Assembly: GCA_964617665.1 (NCBI GenBank)
Contig: CAZUAH010000035.1
Location: 1 to 48,377, forward strand
Length of the DNA stretch: 48,377 nt
Direction: 5' to 3'
Origin: JADHUC01 sp964617665
GTDB lineage: Bacteria; Planctomycetota; Planctomycetia; Pirellulales; Pirellulaceae
The translations under genes were made by a program, and so were the position numbers. The notes under the pieces were generated by a model that saw nothing but the letters and a program-made list of their open reading frames with translations, was not told where the DNA came from and ran no database searches. Shown here in pieces: positions 26,313 through 34,896 of this stretch. How positions within the stretch are numbered: the first letter of the stretch is position 1; every line of letters starts with the position of its first letter.

Positions 26313-28909
26313 TGGACTGGGTAAACGCACATTACGTCTTGATCGCGCTGCCGGCGGTTCTGCTGCTGTGGTGGTTTCACCGTGGTTCGCTCCGGCCGAT
26401 GTCGCTTGCGCGCCGGCGACTCCTGCTGCTGGTTCGCTCGCTATTGGTCGTTGTTACGCTGCTGGCTCTGGCCGGTCCGGCCTGGGAACAATTGACCGAC
26501 CGGCAGACCGTTATCTTCGTCATGGATCATTCGCAGAGCCAGGGCGCCAGCGGTGTGGGGGAAGGCTACCAGCGTGCTGCGCAACTGGCGGACTCGCTGC
26601 CCGGCGGCGCCCAGGTCGGCTTTCTCAGTGCCGGAGAATCGACGCTTGTACGACAAGTACCTGGTCAGGGGACCGAAGTTCCCGCGCCGGACGAATCGCT
26701 GCTTGCCGAAGACGGCGGTCAAACCGATCTGGCAAGCGCGCTGTCTCTGGCTTCAGGGCTGTTCCCGCCCGGCACGTCGCGGCGCGTAGTCCTGGTGGGC
26801 GACGGCCAGCAAACTCGGGGCGATCTGCTGGCGGCGGCGCGCGATGCGGCGTTGCGGGAAATCGTCATCGACGCCGTACCGATCGCCGGCGAGCGGCGTC
26901 CGGACGTTCAGGTGGTCCGGCTGGCGAGCGACAAGTCGCGTTCACACGAAGGTGCCAGTATCCGGTTGCGCGCCGATATCGAAAGCTCGTTGGATGGTAC
27001 AGGCGTGGTGCGTCTGTTCGAGAACGGCATTCAGGTTGAGTCGCGTCCCCTGGAATTGAAGGTCGGACAACAGGTTACCGAGTCGTTTCTCGTGGTGCCC
27101 GAAACGCGCGATCTGTACACGTACCGCGTGCGCGTGGAAGGATTCGAAGGCGACGCGATTCACGAGAATGACGAAGCCATGACGCTGGTGGATGTACGTG
27201 GCCGGCCCTTGCTGTTGTACGTCGAAGGCGAGTCGAGCGAGTCGCACTACCTGGCGGAGGCCATGGCTCGCGAGGACATCCGCCTGCAGGTCCGGGACTC
27301 CGCCACATTTCCCCAGACGCTGCAGGAATTGGCGGGCTACGACGGTGTTGTGCTGTCCGATGTCCCCGCTCGCGAACTGACCGAACAATCGATGACCATG
27401 GTTCGCGACTATGTCGAGAAACTGGGCGGTGGCTTCGTCATGATTGGCGGCAAGAACTCCTTTGGGGTCGGCGGGTACTACCGCACGCCCATCGAGGAAA
27501 TCCTGCCGGTCAAGATGAAGGCGCCCGACAAGGAAGAACGGTTTTCCACGGCGCTGGCGTTAGTGCTGGATCGTTCCGGTTCGATGCGGGGGCAGAAGAT
27601 CGAAATCTGCAAGTCGGCGGCGATTGCCACGATCGAGATGCTCAGCCCCAAAGACTATGTCTGTGTCGTGTCGTTCGATTCCGCCGCGCGGATGGTCGTG
27701 CCGATGACACGGGTCACATCTAAAGGACAGATCGTCTCCCAGGTCTCGACGCTCAATTCCGGAGGCGGCACGAATATGATGCCGGGGATGGTCGCCGGCC
27801 GCGAGGCCCTGGCCGGTGTCACCGCCAAGGTCAAGCACATGATTGTGCTGTCGGATGGTCAAACCTCGGGTGGCGGTTTCGAAGGCGTTGCAGCGGAAAT
27901 GAAAGGCCAGGGCATGACCATATCGACCGTGGCCATCGGCGCCGGATCGCATGGAGCCCTGTTGCAGGCCGTCGCGACGGCCGGCGGCGGTGAATTCTAC
28001 CAGAGCCTTGATGCTACCAATCTGCCGCAGATTTTCACGCAGGATGCGATGGTTCATCTGGGGAGACTGATCCGCGAGGAATCTTTTGCGCCGCAGCAGG
28101 TCGAGCGGCATCTGATGCTGGAGGGTTGTCCCATCGCCGAATCGCCACCGCTGCTGGGTTACGTCAAGACGAATCGCAAAGTGACCGCCCGGGTGCCGTT
28201 GGTGACCGATCTGGATGATCCACTGTTGGCGCATTGGCAATTCGGCCTGGGCAAAGTAACCGCGTTTACCTCTGACTGCAAATCGCGTTGGGGCGCCTTG
28301 TGGATTGCAGGATGGCCCGGCTATGGGCAATTCTGGGCCCAGGTACTCCGCGAAACGGCCCGGAAACCGCAGAGCCGAACGATGGATATCCGTATTCGTC
28401 AAGAGTCACCCCATGCCAGCATTCGAGTGGACCTGCTGGAGGACCCAGCACATTTCAAGAACGACGCCTCGGTTGTCGCCGATGTCTACTTTGTGTCGGC
28501 CGGCTCGCTGGGTTCCAGCATGACCCATTTGGATCGCCTGGAGTTGCAGCAAACCGGTCCGGGGTGCTATCAAGCGGAATTCTTACCCGAGGAAGCCGGC
28601 GTCTATCTGGTGCGAGCACGCAGCGGCGCGCAGACCGTCTCTGCCGGCCTGGTGCAGAGCATATCCGGCGAAGCGGCGACCGGACGTGTCGATCACAAAC
28701 TATTAGAAGACGTCACCGGCCTGACCGGCGGGGCCGTACTCGGAGAGGAGCAGGCCACGCTTCCTCCGATCCGCGCCAGCCATTCACACTTCGTTGAACT
28801 TACGCCGCTGCTGTTGAAGCTACTGCTGCTGTTGTTCATGGCCGACGTCGCCATCCGCCGCTGGGAGAATGTTCTGGGGATGTTGTCCCTGTTCCGGAAA
28901 GAGGCCTGA
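26312..28909 (+). CDS. Membrane vWA protein with glutamine-amidotransferase-like region
   Basis: 865 residues from ATG 26312, overlapping the preceding TGA by one base. Two N-terminal membrane segments (LIALPAVLLLWWF; LLLLVRSLLVVVTLLALAGP) are followed by a first vWA-like region with FVMDHSQSQG, where the MIDAS pattern DxSxS is kept. A class I glutamine-amidotransferase-like fold follows (LLLYVEGESSESHYLAEAM, YDGVVLSDVPA, GGGFVMIGGKNSFGVGGYY) without the catalytic Cys. A second, full vWA domain then has LVLDRSGSMRG and MIVLSDGQTSGGGF. A membrane helix near the C-terminus (LLLKLLLLLFMADVAI) precedes a short cytoplasmic tail. This order is typical of large membrane vWA proteins encoded beside moxR. 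It is the last gene of the operon. Confidence 0.9.
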   Translation: MDWVNAHYVLIALPAVLLLWWFHRGSLRPMSLARRRLLLLVRSLLVVVTLLALAGPAWEQLTDRQTVIFVMDHSQSQGASGVGEGYQRAAQLADSLPGGAQVGFLSAGESTLVRQVPGQGTEVPAPDESLLAEDGGQTDLASALSLASGLFPPGTSRRVVLVGDGQQTRGDLLAAARDAALREIVIDAVPIAGERRPDVQVVRLASDKSRSHEGASIRLRADIESSLDGTGVVRLFENGIQVESRPLELKVGQQVTESFLVVPETRDLYTYRVRVEGFEGDAIHENDEAMTLVDVRGRPLLLYVEGESSESHYLAEAMAREDIRLQVRDSATFPQTLQELAGYDGVVLSDVPARELTEQSMTMVRDYVEKLGGGFVMIGGKNSFGVGGYYRTPIEEILPVKMKAPDKEERFSTALALVLDRSGSMRGQKIEICKSAAIATIEMLSPKDYVCVVSFDSAARMVVPMTRVTSKGQIVSQVSTLNSGGGTNMMPGMVAGREALAGVTAKVKHMIVLSDGQTSGGGFEGVAAEMKGQGMTISTVAIGAGSHGALLQAVATAGGGEFYQSLDATNLPQIFTQDAMVHLGRLIREESFAPQQVERHLMLEGCPIAESPPLLGYVKTNRKVTARVPLVTDLDDPLLAHWQFGLGKVTAFTSDCKSRWGALWIAGWPGYGQFWAQVLRETARKPQSRTMDIRIRQESPHASIRVDLLEDPAHFKNDASVVADVYFVSAGSLGSSMTHLDRLELQQTGPGCYQAEFLPEEAGVYLVRARSGAQTVSAGLVQSISGEAATGRVDHKLLEDVTGLTGGAVLGEEQATLPPIRASHSHFVELTPLLLKLLLLLFMADVAIRRWENVLGMLSLFRKEA

Positions 28910-29269
28910 GCTGAGAATGCTCGCCGCTCGGGGCAGCCGAGAGAAGCTGGGACACAGCAAGAACAACTTGGGCAAACACGATGGTAGCTGCCCCAATTTC
29001 CAGCGTTTCCGTTCTCGCCCCACCCGCCCCTATCTGGGACGCCAGCGAGACGTGTGTGCGAGCTGGAACTCGAGTAAACGCTGGCGAGGGCTTGAAGCCA
29101 AGGCCGAGATCCTGGTATTGAACGGAAAATGTCGTCGTTGCATTCGTTTCATGAGAGTCGCAAAAACAGACCGATTTCGAAACGGCCGGTCGGCGCGATT
29201 CCACCGCGGCGATGGTCAGTGCCAGTCGTCGGATTGGACTGGGCAAGAGTCCGCGAACTAGGTTAGTGA

Positions 29270-29332
29270 CTCAGGACGTTTTGTCCTGAGCGCGCAAGGG
29301 CATGCGGTTTCTGCAACCGGACGGTTAGTCCG
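29270..29332. repeat. Cluster of small hairpins
   Basis: CTCAGGAC (29270-29277) and GTCCTGAG (29283-29290) form an 8-bp perfect stem with a GTTTT loop. It is followed by CGGTT-TCTGC-AACCG (29305-29319) and CGGAC-GGTTA-GTCCG (29318-29332). The last two overlap and would exclude each other. Thirty bases on, GAAAACCCACCGT (29364-29376) matches the reverse complement of the loop region of the element at 19103-19157, suggesting a decayed copy. Confidence 0.5.
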
Positions 29333-29536
29333 AGGGCATTTGGCGGCAACTGTGGCTAGGGCCGAAAACCCACCGTTTCGCGCCACCAATTAGATGACAC
29401 CGACCAGATCTGCTTGGTCTGGCGAACTTCAGATGTGTGTCGTCCCTGAAAGAGAATCCGCTGTCAACAGGTGTCTCCCGGATTTTTCCTTTTTTGTTTC
29501 TGGCGTCATTTCCAAGACGTTACGTATTGTCTCCGC

Positions 29537-29558
29537 CGAAGCCTTCGAGCTTCGTTTT
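29537..29558 (+). terminator. Terminator-like hairpin with T-run
   Basis: CGAAGC (29537-29542), loop CTTCGA, then GCTTCG (29549-29554) followed by TTTT. This is the most terminator-like structure downstream of the MoxR/vWA operon, though it lies ~630 bases after its last stop. Confidence 0.35.
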
Positions 29559-29734
29559 CTGCATGGTTTGTGGCTCTTCAGTTTGTTGGTGTCCCCTTGG
29601 CGACGGTTTTAGAGTTCCTTCGGCCGATTGCTCACGGTCTTCATAACGAGTTCGGTCGCAGGCGTTCTTTTCATGGCGACTGCACCTCAAGTCATCCCTT
29701 CGTGGTTCCGCTCCCATTCGGCAAGCGGTCAGGC

Positions 29735-29750
29735 TGCCTGGGGACAGGCA
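29735..29750. other. GNRA-like tetraloop hairpin
   Basis: TGCCTG (29735-29740), GGGA, CAGGCA (29745-29750): a 6-bp perfect stem closed by a GNRA-type loop. It lies about 190 bases outside the end of the CHC2 gene, possibly near the end of the insertion element. Function unknown. Confidence 0.4.
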
Positions 29751-29940
29751 ACCTGGCACGGAATTATTCATTGCGACCATCCTGCGAAACCAAGCTCGTC
29801 CCAATCAGACTTACGTCCCTCTGGGATCGCTCCCGAAGGATCCACGACACACCTCGGACTGAGCAAGGCCCGCAGGGATCGTAGCTCGCGCCACGATCGA
29901 TACAATCACGTCGTAAGTTTCCCTTTTGATTCGCCTTCGG

Positions 29941-30255
29941 CTACCAACGATAAATCCAAGGCACCTCCACTCTCAGCGACTCGCACAACTCGATCGCCGA
30001 CGCCCACACACTGATTCCGCGAACTGCCGACCACAGTTCCAACGCGTTGCCTCGTGAACCGCATCCGAAACAATGGTAACGGCCCAGCCTCAGGTTCACC
30101 GAGAACGAACGGCTCCGGGGATTCGACGAACCATGGACCGGACACGGTCCGCGTAGTTGATCCCCGTGCCGGCTACACGGTTGGAACTCCAGCAGATGCA
30201 AGACGTCCACCATCGAGATCCGTTTTCGTAACACCGCGAAGTCTACGCCCGGCAT
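29941..30255 (-). CDS. Small CHC2 (DnaG-type) zinc-finger protein, IS110 passenger
   Basis: 104 residues. The zinc-finger ligands fit the primase CHC2 pattern: CPVH (C38, H41), then RYHCFGCGSRGN (C62, C65). Flanking residues also match DnaG N-termini (VDVLHLLEF before it, ALELWSAVRG after it). The catalytic TOPRIM part of primase is absent, so this is a stand-alone DNA-binding finger. Its ATG lies inside the 3' end of the transposase gene (13-base overlap in another frame), implying translational coupling. I recall small proteins of this type in planctomycete genomes, but their role is not known to me. It might aid target or end recognition by the transposase; this is inference. Confidence 0.8.
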   Translation of the reverse strand: MPGVDFAVLRKRISMVDVLHLLEFQPCSRHGDQLRGPCPVHGSSNPRSRSFSVNLRLGRYHCFGCGSRGNALELWSAVRGISVWASAIELCESLRVEVPWIYRW

Positions 30256-31466
30256 GGCTCCCCCTCCTGCTCACGTAACAGAGAAGAGGAACCGGTACTC
30301 TTCCCGCTCCCTTCGGCCGGAGCCAACGCCGCCAGGTACTCAGCCATCACGGATTCGCGATCGATGGGCTCATGCGCGTCCTGAGGGTCGGCCGGACGTC
30401 GCTTCGGCTTCGCCTTGTTGCCCGGTCGCCAAGCCTCCCGCTTGCTGAGCATGTGCCACATGATCACAACCGCGCGCCGCATCACCGCCACGCGGGCGAT
30501 TTTTGAGCCTCTGCGACGTTTGATCTTCGTATACCATGCTCGCATTTCGCCATCCCGACGTAGCAGGTGCAACACCACTTGCCCCAGCAGAAAACGGACC
30601 AAGCGACTGCCCTCCTTGGTGATCGATCCCATTCGTTCCGTCTCCCCCGTGCTGTAGTGACGAGGTGTCAAGCCGAAGAAGTTCGCCAGGCTGCGACCCC
30701 GGGGGAACCGTGAGATCGGGCCAATCCGGCAAGCGATCGCCAAGGCCATAAACCGACTGACCCCATACATCGTGGCCAGCAACCGCGCATCTTCGTTCCG
30801 TTCGAAGCGAACCTTGATCTTGGCATCCACTTGACGAATCTGTTCGTCCCACAGATTCCACTGCTTTAACAACTGGTCCATCGCTAATCGTTCCACCTCG
30901 CCGAGCTCAAGCGTTTTCAGCCACTGGCGCACCTTCTTGGTTTGGAACGTCTTCGTCGGTCGATCCCACTCCAAGTTATGCCGCCGCAGAATCTTGTGTA
31001 TTTGGTTGAGCGTTTGCGTGCGTTTCCGCGTCAACCCATCGCGCATTTGCGTCAGCTGACGGTCTTGCTCTTCGTCCTCGCTGGGAACATGAATCCGTCG
31101 TACGCCCTGCACGCGATCATCTTGCAGCAGACGATCCCGATTGATCCATAAGAGTGCGCTCAATGAGTGGGCGTCCCGACGATCCGTCTTCCGACTCGAC
31201 CGCTTCATCGGCTGCACCACGATCACATCGTGGCAACGATCATCCGCCTGCAGTCGCTTCACCAACCAATCATGAAATCCGCACACTTCGAGGATGGCCA
31301 CGTAAGACTCTTCGTTGTCGGTCCCCTCTTGGTGCACCTGCTCCAGGAACTCGTCTACCTTCTTCGGCCGAGTGCTTACTTGCCGGCGTAGCACCACATC
31401 GCCATGTTCGTTGCGAAGAGATACCGTCATCTGCTTGCGATGGAGATCGATTCCGAGGTGCAACAT
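30243..31466 (-). CDS. IS110-family transposase (DEDD/RuvC-like)
   Basis: 407 residues from ATG 31466, preceded by AGGAGG at proper distance; an ATG ten codons upstream is in frame but lies before that ribosome site. The N-terminal RuvC-like DEDD domain is complete: MLHLGIDLH (D7), AILEVCGFH (E60), KTDRRDAHSLSALL (D95, D98). A helical linker spans ~110-225. The C-terminal Transposase_20-type region follows: MYGVSRFMALAIACRIGP, LANFFGLTPRHYSTGETERMGSITKEG (serines 272, 281 and 287 lie in the expected catalytic neighbourhood), then KIARVAVMRRAVVIMWHML. The length fits the family and the gene is intact. IS110 recombinases are guided by a structured RNA from a non-coding end. The tail overlaps the CHC2 gene. 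Confidence 0.92.
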   Translation of the reverse strand: MLHLGIDLHRKQMTVSLRNEHGDVVLRRQVSTRPKKVDEFLEQVHQEGTDNEESYVAILEVCGFHDWLVKRLQADDRCHDVIVVQPMKRSSRKTDRRDAHSLSALLWINRDRLLQDDRVQGVRRIHVPSEDEEQDRQLTQMRDGLTRKRTQTLNQIHKILRRHNLEWDRPTKTFQTKKVRQWLKTLELGEVERLAMDQLLKQWNLWDEQIRQVDAKIKVRFERNEDARLLATMYGVSRFMALAIACRIGPISRFPRGRSLANFFGLTPRHYSTGETERMGSITKEGSRLVRFLLGQVVLHLLRRDGEMRAWYTKIKRRRGSKIARVAVMRRAVVIMWHMLSKREAWRPGNKAKPKRRPADPQDAHEPIDRESVMAEYLAALAPAEGSGKSTGSSSLLREQEGEPCRA

Positions 31467-32041
31467 GGGAGGTCCTCCTGGTTTGCCGCCTCTCACGCGG
31501 CTGGGAAAAATGTTTAGCGAGCCCCTGTGGCTACGCTCTCAATTCCAGGAGAACCTATCTCTCTCCTCTTTCATAGAATCAGACATCTGTACTTACGCGA
31601 CCAGGGAAAGGGACGAGAGGATCGATACGCTCCGCATGACGGCTCGGACTCGGCAGTTGACGGTGTTTCCTGCCTGGGAATGCAGCGGATTTTCGAGATA
31701 CGAGGGCGACTCAGTGCACGTTCGGGTGTCAGGGCTGTCAACCCGAGACGCAATCGCACTGTCCACAACCTCGGCGAAGGCACGCAGGAAAACCCACCAA
31801 AAGGCGTGCACCATGTTGCTCGTGACTAATCAAAGGATACACAGCCGATGCCGGTGCCGCTTGAGGTCACCTGGAAGCGACTGGCCGATGCCCGTGTTCT
31901 ATGTCTGTGAGGCGATGTGTGACATTTGTTGCGAGGATTCGTCCCCATAGACAGGCAGGCCAATGGTCTGCCTGGCATCAGTGGGGGCCCCACATTTGGT
32001 GGCGAACTTTCCTTCCAGGAGACCTCTGGGAAAAACAGCGG
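31467..32041. other. Non-coding end upstream of the IS110 transposase
   Basis: A 575-base stretch between the divergent transposase (-) and AraC regulator (+). Open frames here (for example 31315-31950 plus) have no recognisable domain. In characterised IS110-group elements the guide (bridge) RNA is transcribed from the non-coding end upstream of the transposase, so this is where it would be expected. I found no structure strong enough to place it. The AraC promoter must also lie in the right part. Confidence 0.4.
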
Positions 32042-33064
32042 ATGGTGAATTCCTACAACCAAAGCGCCGCTCTGGCCGACCCATTTTCCGAAGTGTTGCA
32101 CGGCTGGATCCCTCCAAACTGGTTCGCCGGCCTCGCTGAACTCAGCTCGCCCTGGGGCATCTCGGTACCGGAGCGAATGGCAAGCCTGTTTGTGGTGCTG
32201 GGTGATCGGTGCTTGCTGACGTTCGAGGAGTGCGAGGCTCAGCAAATGCTTCAGGACGGCGACGTTCTGCTACTGACCCAGGGAGACGCGATTCGCTTAC
32301 AGGACAGACCCGACAGCCCCACAATGCCTCTCCGTGCAGATTTTGGGAAGTCAGGCGGGCATTTGGTATGTGCCCATGAAGCCGCGCCCTCAACTAGGCC
32401 TTCAGGCAGATTGATTTATGGATGTTTCTCCGTTGCCTGTCACGGTTTCCAGGCGTTAACTGCTGGTTTCCCTCCGGTAGTGCGGCTGAATGCCGAGTCC
32501 TGTCCAGATCTGCAGGGATGCCAGGCGTTAGCGGGTCTGGTAGCAAACGAACAATCATTGTCGGCGCCCGGTTGTCGTGAAATCGTGGATCGACTTGTCC
32601 AGGTCGTGCTGTTCCAAAGCATACGAGCATTCCTAGTGCAGGATTCGACGGGAAGTCGCGACGAGCGTACTGGCAACGGAACGCCATGGCTCAAAGCTGC
32701 CTTGGATGAGTCAATTGGCCCCGCTTTGGCTCTCATCCATCGTCATCCTGAAGAGCCATGGAGTGTCACCTCGCTGGCAGGCCGAGTGAACATGTCGAAG
32801 TCTTCCTTCTCGGAGCGATTTCGCGAGTCGGTGGGGAAGCCGCCGCTGCACTACTTGACCGAGTACCGTATGCAGAAGGCGTGTCAGTTGTTGTGCGACA
32901 CGGAATTGGGCGTCAAAGAGATCGCGTCGCTCGTTGGTTACGAGTCAGCATCGTCGTTCAGCAACGCATTCAAACGCTGGACAGGAAAGGCCCCTGGTGC
33001 CTTTCGCAGGAACGGTCAGCCGCAGGCTCAGTCTTCCGCCGCCAGCAATCAACAAGATATGTAA
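32042..33064 (+). CDS. AraC-family transcriptional regulator (cupin N-terminus)
   Basis: 340 residues from ATG 32042 (MVNSYNQSAALADPF). The frame is open for 47 codons upstream, but that part (rich in Arg, Trp, His) does not look like the family. The N-terminal ~190 residues follow the AraC-binding cupin_6 plan: PLADPFSEVL-like start, LAELSSPWGISVPERMASLFVVLGD, DGDVLLLTQGDAIRL, LIYGCFSV. The last ~100 residues hold the two HTH motifs (VTSLAGRVNMSKSSFSERFR; VKEIASLVGYESASSFSNAF), ending FKRWTGKAPGAFR. Such regulators usually sense small molecules and act on nearby genes. Which ones is unclear here, because the neighbours are an IS element and a convergent signalling unit. The 3' end overlaps the opposite-strand gene by ~95 bases. 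Confidence 0.88.
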   Translation: MVNSYNQSAALADPFSEVLHGWIPPNWFAGLAELSSPWGISVPERMASLFVVLGDRCLLTFEECEAQQMLQDGDVLLLTQGDAIRLQDRPDSPTMPLRADFGKSGGHLVCAHEAAPSTRPSGRLIYGCFSVACHGFQALTAGFPPVVRLNAESCPDLQGCQALAGLVANEQSLSAPGCREIVDRLVQVVLFQSIRAFLVQDSTGSRDERTGNGTPWLKAALDESIGPALALIHRHPEEPWSVTSLAGRVNMSKSSFSERFRESVGKPPLHYLTEYRMQKACQLLCDTELGVKEIASLVGYESASSFSNAFKRWTGKAPGAFRRNGQPQAQSSAASNQQDM

Positions 33065-34874
33065 CGACGATCACGGCAGGGACCGCGGCGGCGCGCTGGC
33101 CGGATTGATCTGCCGAGCCTTCTGCCACGGCGGCAGATTGTTCCACAGGTGGACTCTCGTCCGCCGTTGATGCGGTTGTTTCCGTCTGGGGATCGTCATC
33201 GCTTGATGTAGTGTCAGATTCGCCAAAGGGTTGGGACGGTGCTGTCGCCAATTCGAATGCCTGGAACATGCCGACACCAGCGTCCATCGGTATGTCGCCA
33301 GCTTCTGTGGATGGTGTCGGCTTGACTTCCTCGGGACGCGCGGGGTGCCAGGAAGTGTGCCCTTGCGAGGAACCCGCTGCGACTAATTCGATCATTCCGC
33401 CCTCCTCGGAATACGCAGCCCAACTGGAATTCCGCCTCGCCTCGTCCGCCTGGCTGGCTTCGTCAAGTTGTCCGTCTTCTTCGGGGTTTCGCTCGTTCAG
33501 TTCATCGGCAAATGTACCATCCTCCGCTAACTCACTTCCTCTGCCCAGGCTCGACCAGATCGAGTCCAGCGAACGCCATTCGTCGGTATCCCTCGAAGCT
33601 TCAACCGTGAAGTCCTTGTCAGATGTGGTCCGGTTGGACGAAAGTGAAGACGTTTCGTTCGCCGTGTCGATGTTGATCAGACCTCCTTCAGCCTCGTCAC
33701 CCAGGGTCGGCAATCGAACGCGACTAAACAGGCTGAGAGGATCCGTAGTCGCGTTGGATTCGTAGAGATCAGGCGACGGATCGCCGTCGGGCATCGTTTG
33801 CGAACTCTGCACATGGGAGGAAAGAGCGGTTTCGCCGACTGTCACAACGTCGTCCGCTGTCTGAGAACTAGCTGCGTTATACAAATCCGCAACACCCGGT
33901 GTCCCGCCGGTAGTCAGATCAACGAGACCACCTTCGTAGGACGAAAGCAGATTAGTCGAAGTCGTCGGAAGATCTAGTATCGAAACTACCGACTTCTGTT
34001 GCAGTCCAACATCGAACGAAACGCGACGTAAGACGGCTGGTTTCCCAGTCTCCCACAGTTCGCGAAGCGGCGAGGCCGGCCCTCTTGTCGTCAAGCCTTC
34101 CGGCGTCGAGAAAGATGGAGTTGGTGCGGTCGGAATGGTCCGAGAATTATCGAAGCCGATTGGCGTGAACCCGCCTTCCGAGTGAAGCCTCGGGTGAATC
34201 GAAAACATGTCGATTCCAGTAGTCGCCGTAGGACGGTCGCCCCGTTGGTCAGCGTGATTCGATGTAGTACTTCCACTGCGGCTTTCGGTCAGATCGCCCC
34301 GCCCGATCGATTGAAAAACGGAGGCGTAGAAAGGGCTGGAGATTGGCGGTGGTGCAAAAGCGAAATCAGACGCGAGGCCCTCGCCAGGGACGGGAAAAAC
34401 GTGCCTCATGCTGGTAGGCCAGGAGGTTGTGAACGCATCGATATTTCCGTCCCATTCGGGGCGCGCGAACGATCGAGGATCCTGTCCGCCCAACGTGTCT
34501 TCGACGCTCTCGGTCCAACCACGAACGTCATCGGTCTGTGAAAACTGGCTTATTCGATGTGCGATTTTGGGCTGGCTGACGTGAGCGAGTCTGGCGGAAT
34601 TCGAGACAGTATCTGGGAGTTCAGGGAGTTCGTGGCGGGTGCTCGCGTTGACTTGTAGCAGAGAGTGCTCGTCCTGAACCGCCTTGGCGAATGGGACCTT
34701 GTCAATCAGGCTTGGCTGCAAGTCAGCGGATGCCGAATCCGCGATGGTCGCGAGGACAGCCATCTTCGTGGCCGACAACACGGTTCGCGACTCTAACGCC
34801 TCGACAGCCAATCGACGGTCACGCGATCGTCGCCGTTTTCGTCGAGCAATGAGTTTCTGTAACTGGGTCAACAT
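32970..34874 (-). CDS. LEPR-XLL-type exported protein, last gene of sigma/kinase unit
   Basis: 634 residues from ATG 34874, 22 bases after the kinase stop, with AGGGA upstream. The N-terminus is strongly basic (IARRKRRRSRDRR) and leads into LAVEALESRTVLSA, a variant of the LEPR-XLL motif found at the start of many planctomycete exported or surface proteins. The remainder is acidic, Ser/Thr-rich and low in Cys, with repeated fragments such as EGGLVDLTTGG, EGGLINIDTANE and EGGMIELVAAGS (three EGGhhxh units at intervals). A short hydrophobic stretch (AVPAVIVVTYLVDCW) lies near the C-terminus, followed by a basic tail, so it may be membrane-anchored. No known domain was seen. Being co-transcribed with a kinase and sigma factor, it may be a substrate or sensor; this is inference. 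Confidence 0.75.
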   Translation of the reverse strand: MLTQLQKLIARRKRRRSRDRRLAVEALESRTVLSATKMAVLATIADSASADLQPSLIDKVPFAKAVQDEHSLLQVNASTRHELPELPDTVSNSARLAHVSQPKIAHRISQFSQTDDVRGWTESVEDTLGGQDPRSFARPEWDGNIDAFTTSWPTSMRHVFPVPGEGLASDFAFAPPPISSPFYASVFQSIGRGDLTESRSGSTTSNHADQRGDRPTATTGIDMFSIHPRLHSEGGFTPIGFDNSRTIPTAPTPSFSTPEGLTTRGPASPLRELWETGKPAVLRRVSFDVGLQQKSVVSILDLPTTSTNLLSSYEGGLVDLTTGGTPGVADLYNAASSQTADDVVTVGETALSSHVQSSQTMPDGDPSPDLYESNATTDPLSLFSRVRLPTLGDEAEGGLINIDTANETSSLSSNRTTSDKDFTVEASRDTDEWRSLDSIWSSLGRGSELAEDGTFADELNERNPEEDGQLDEASQADEARRNSSWAAYSEEGGMIELVAAGSSQGHTSWHPARPEEVKPTPSTEAGDIPMDAGVGMFQAFELATAPSQPFGESDTTSSDDDPQTETTASTADESPPVEQSAAVAEGSADQSGQRAAAVPAVIVVTYLVDCWRRKTEPAADRSCERHQGPFLSSV

Positions 34875-34896
34875 CGTATTGTATCCCTGCAGAGCC

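Larger units (their letters stand above)
28910..29940. other. Non-coding, hairpin-rich region between the operon and the IS110 element
   Basis: About 1 kb without a convincing gene. Open frames on both strands (28869-29261 plus, 28836-29246 minus, 29520-29804 minus) have no recognisable domain and biased, low-information compositions. Several short hairpins cluster at 29270-29332, and further ones lie at 29537-29554 and 29735-29750. The 3' end of the IS110 element probably falls inside this stretch, but I could not place it. Confidence 0.5.

Noticed and set aside
31901..32041. 47-codon upstream extension of the AraC regulator
   Set aside because: Composition unlike the family; the cupin domain starts just after the ATG at 32042.
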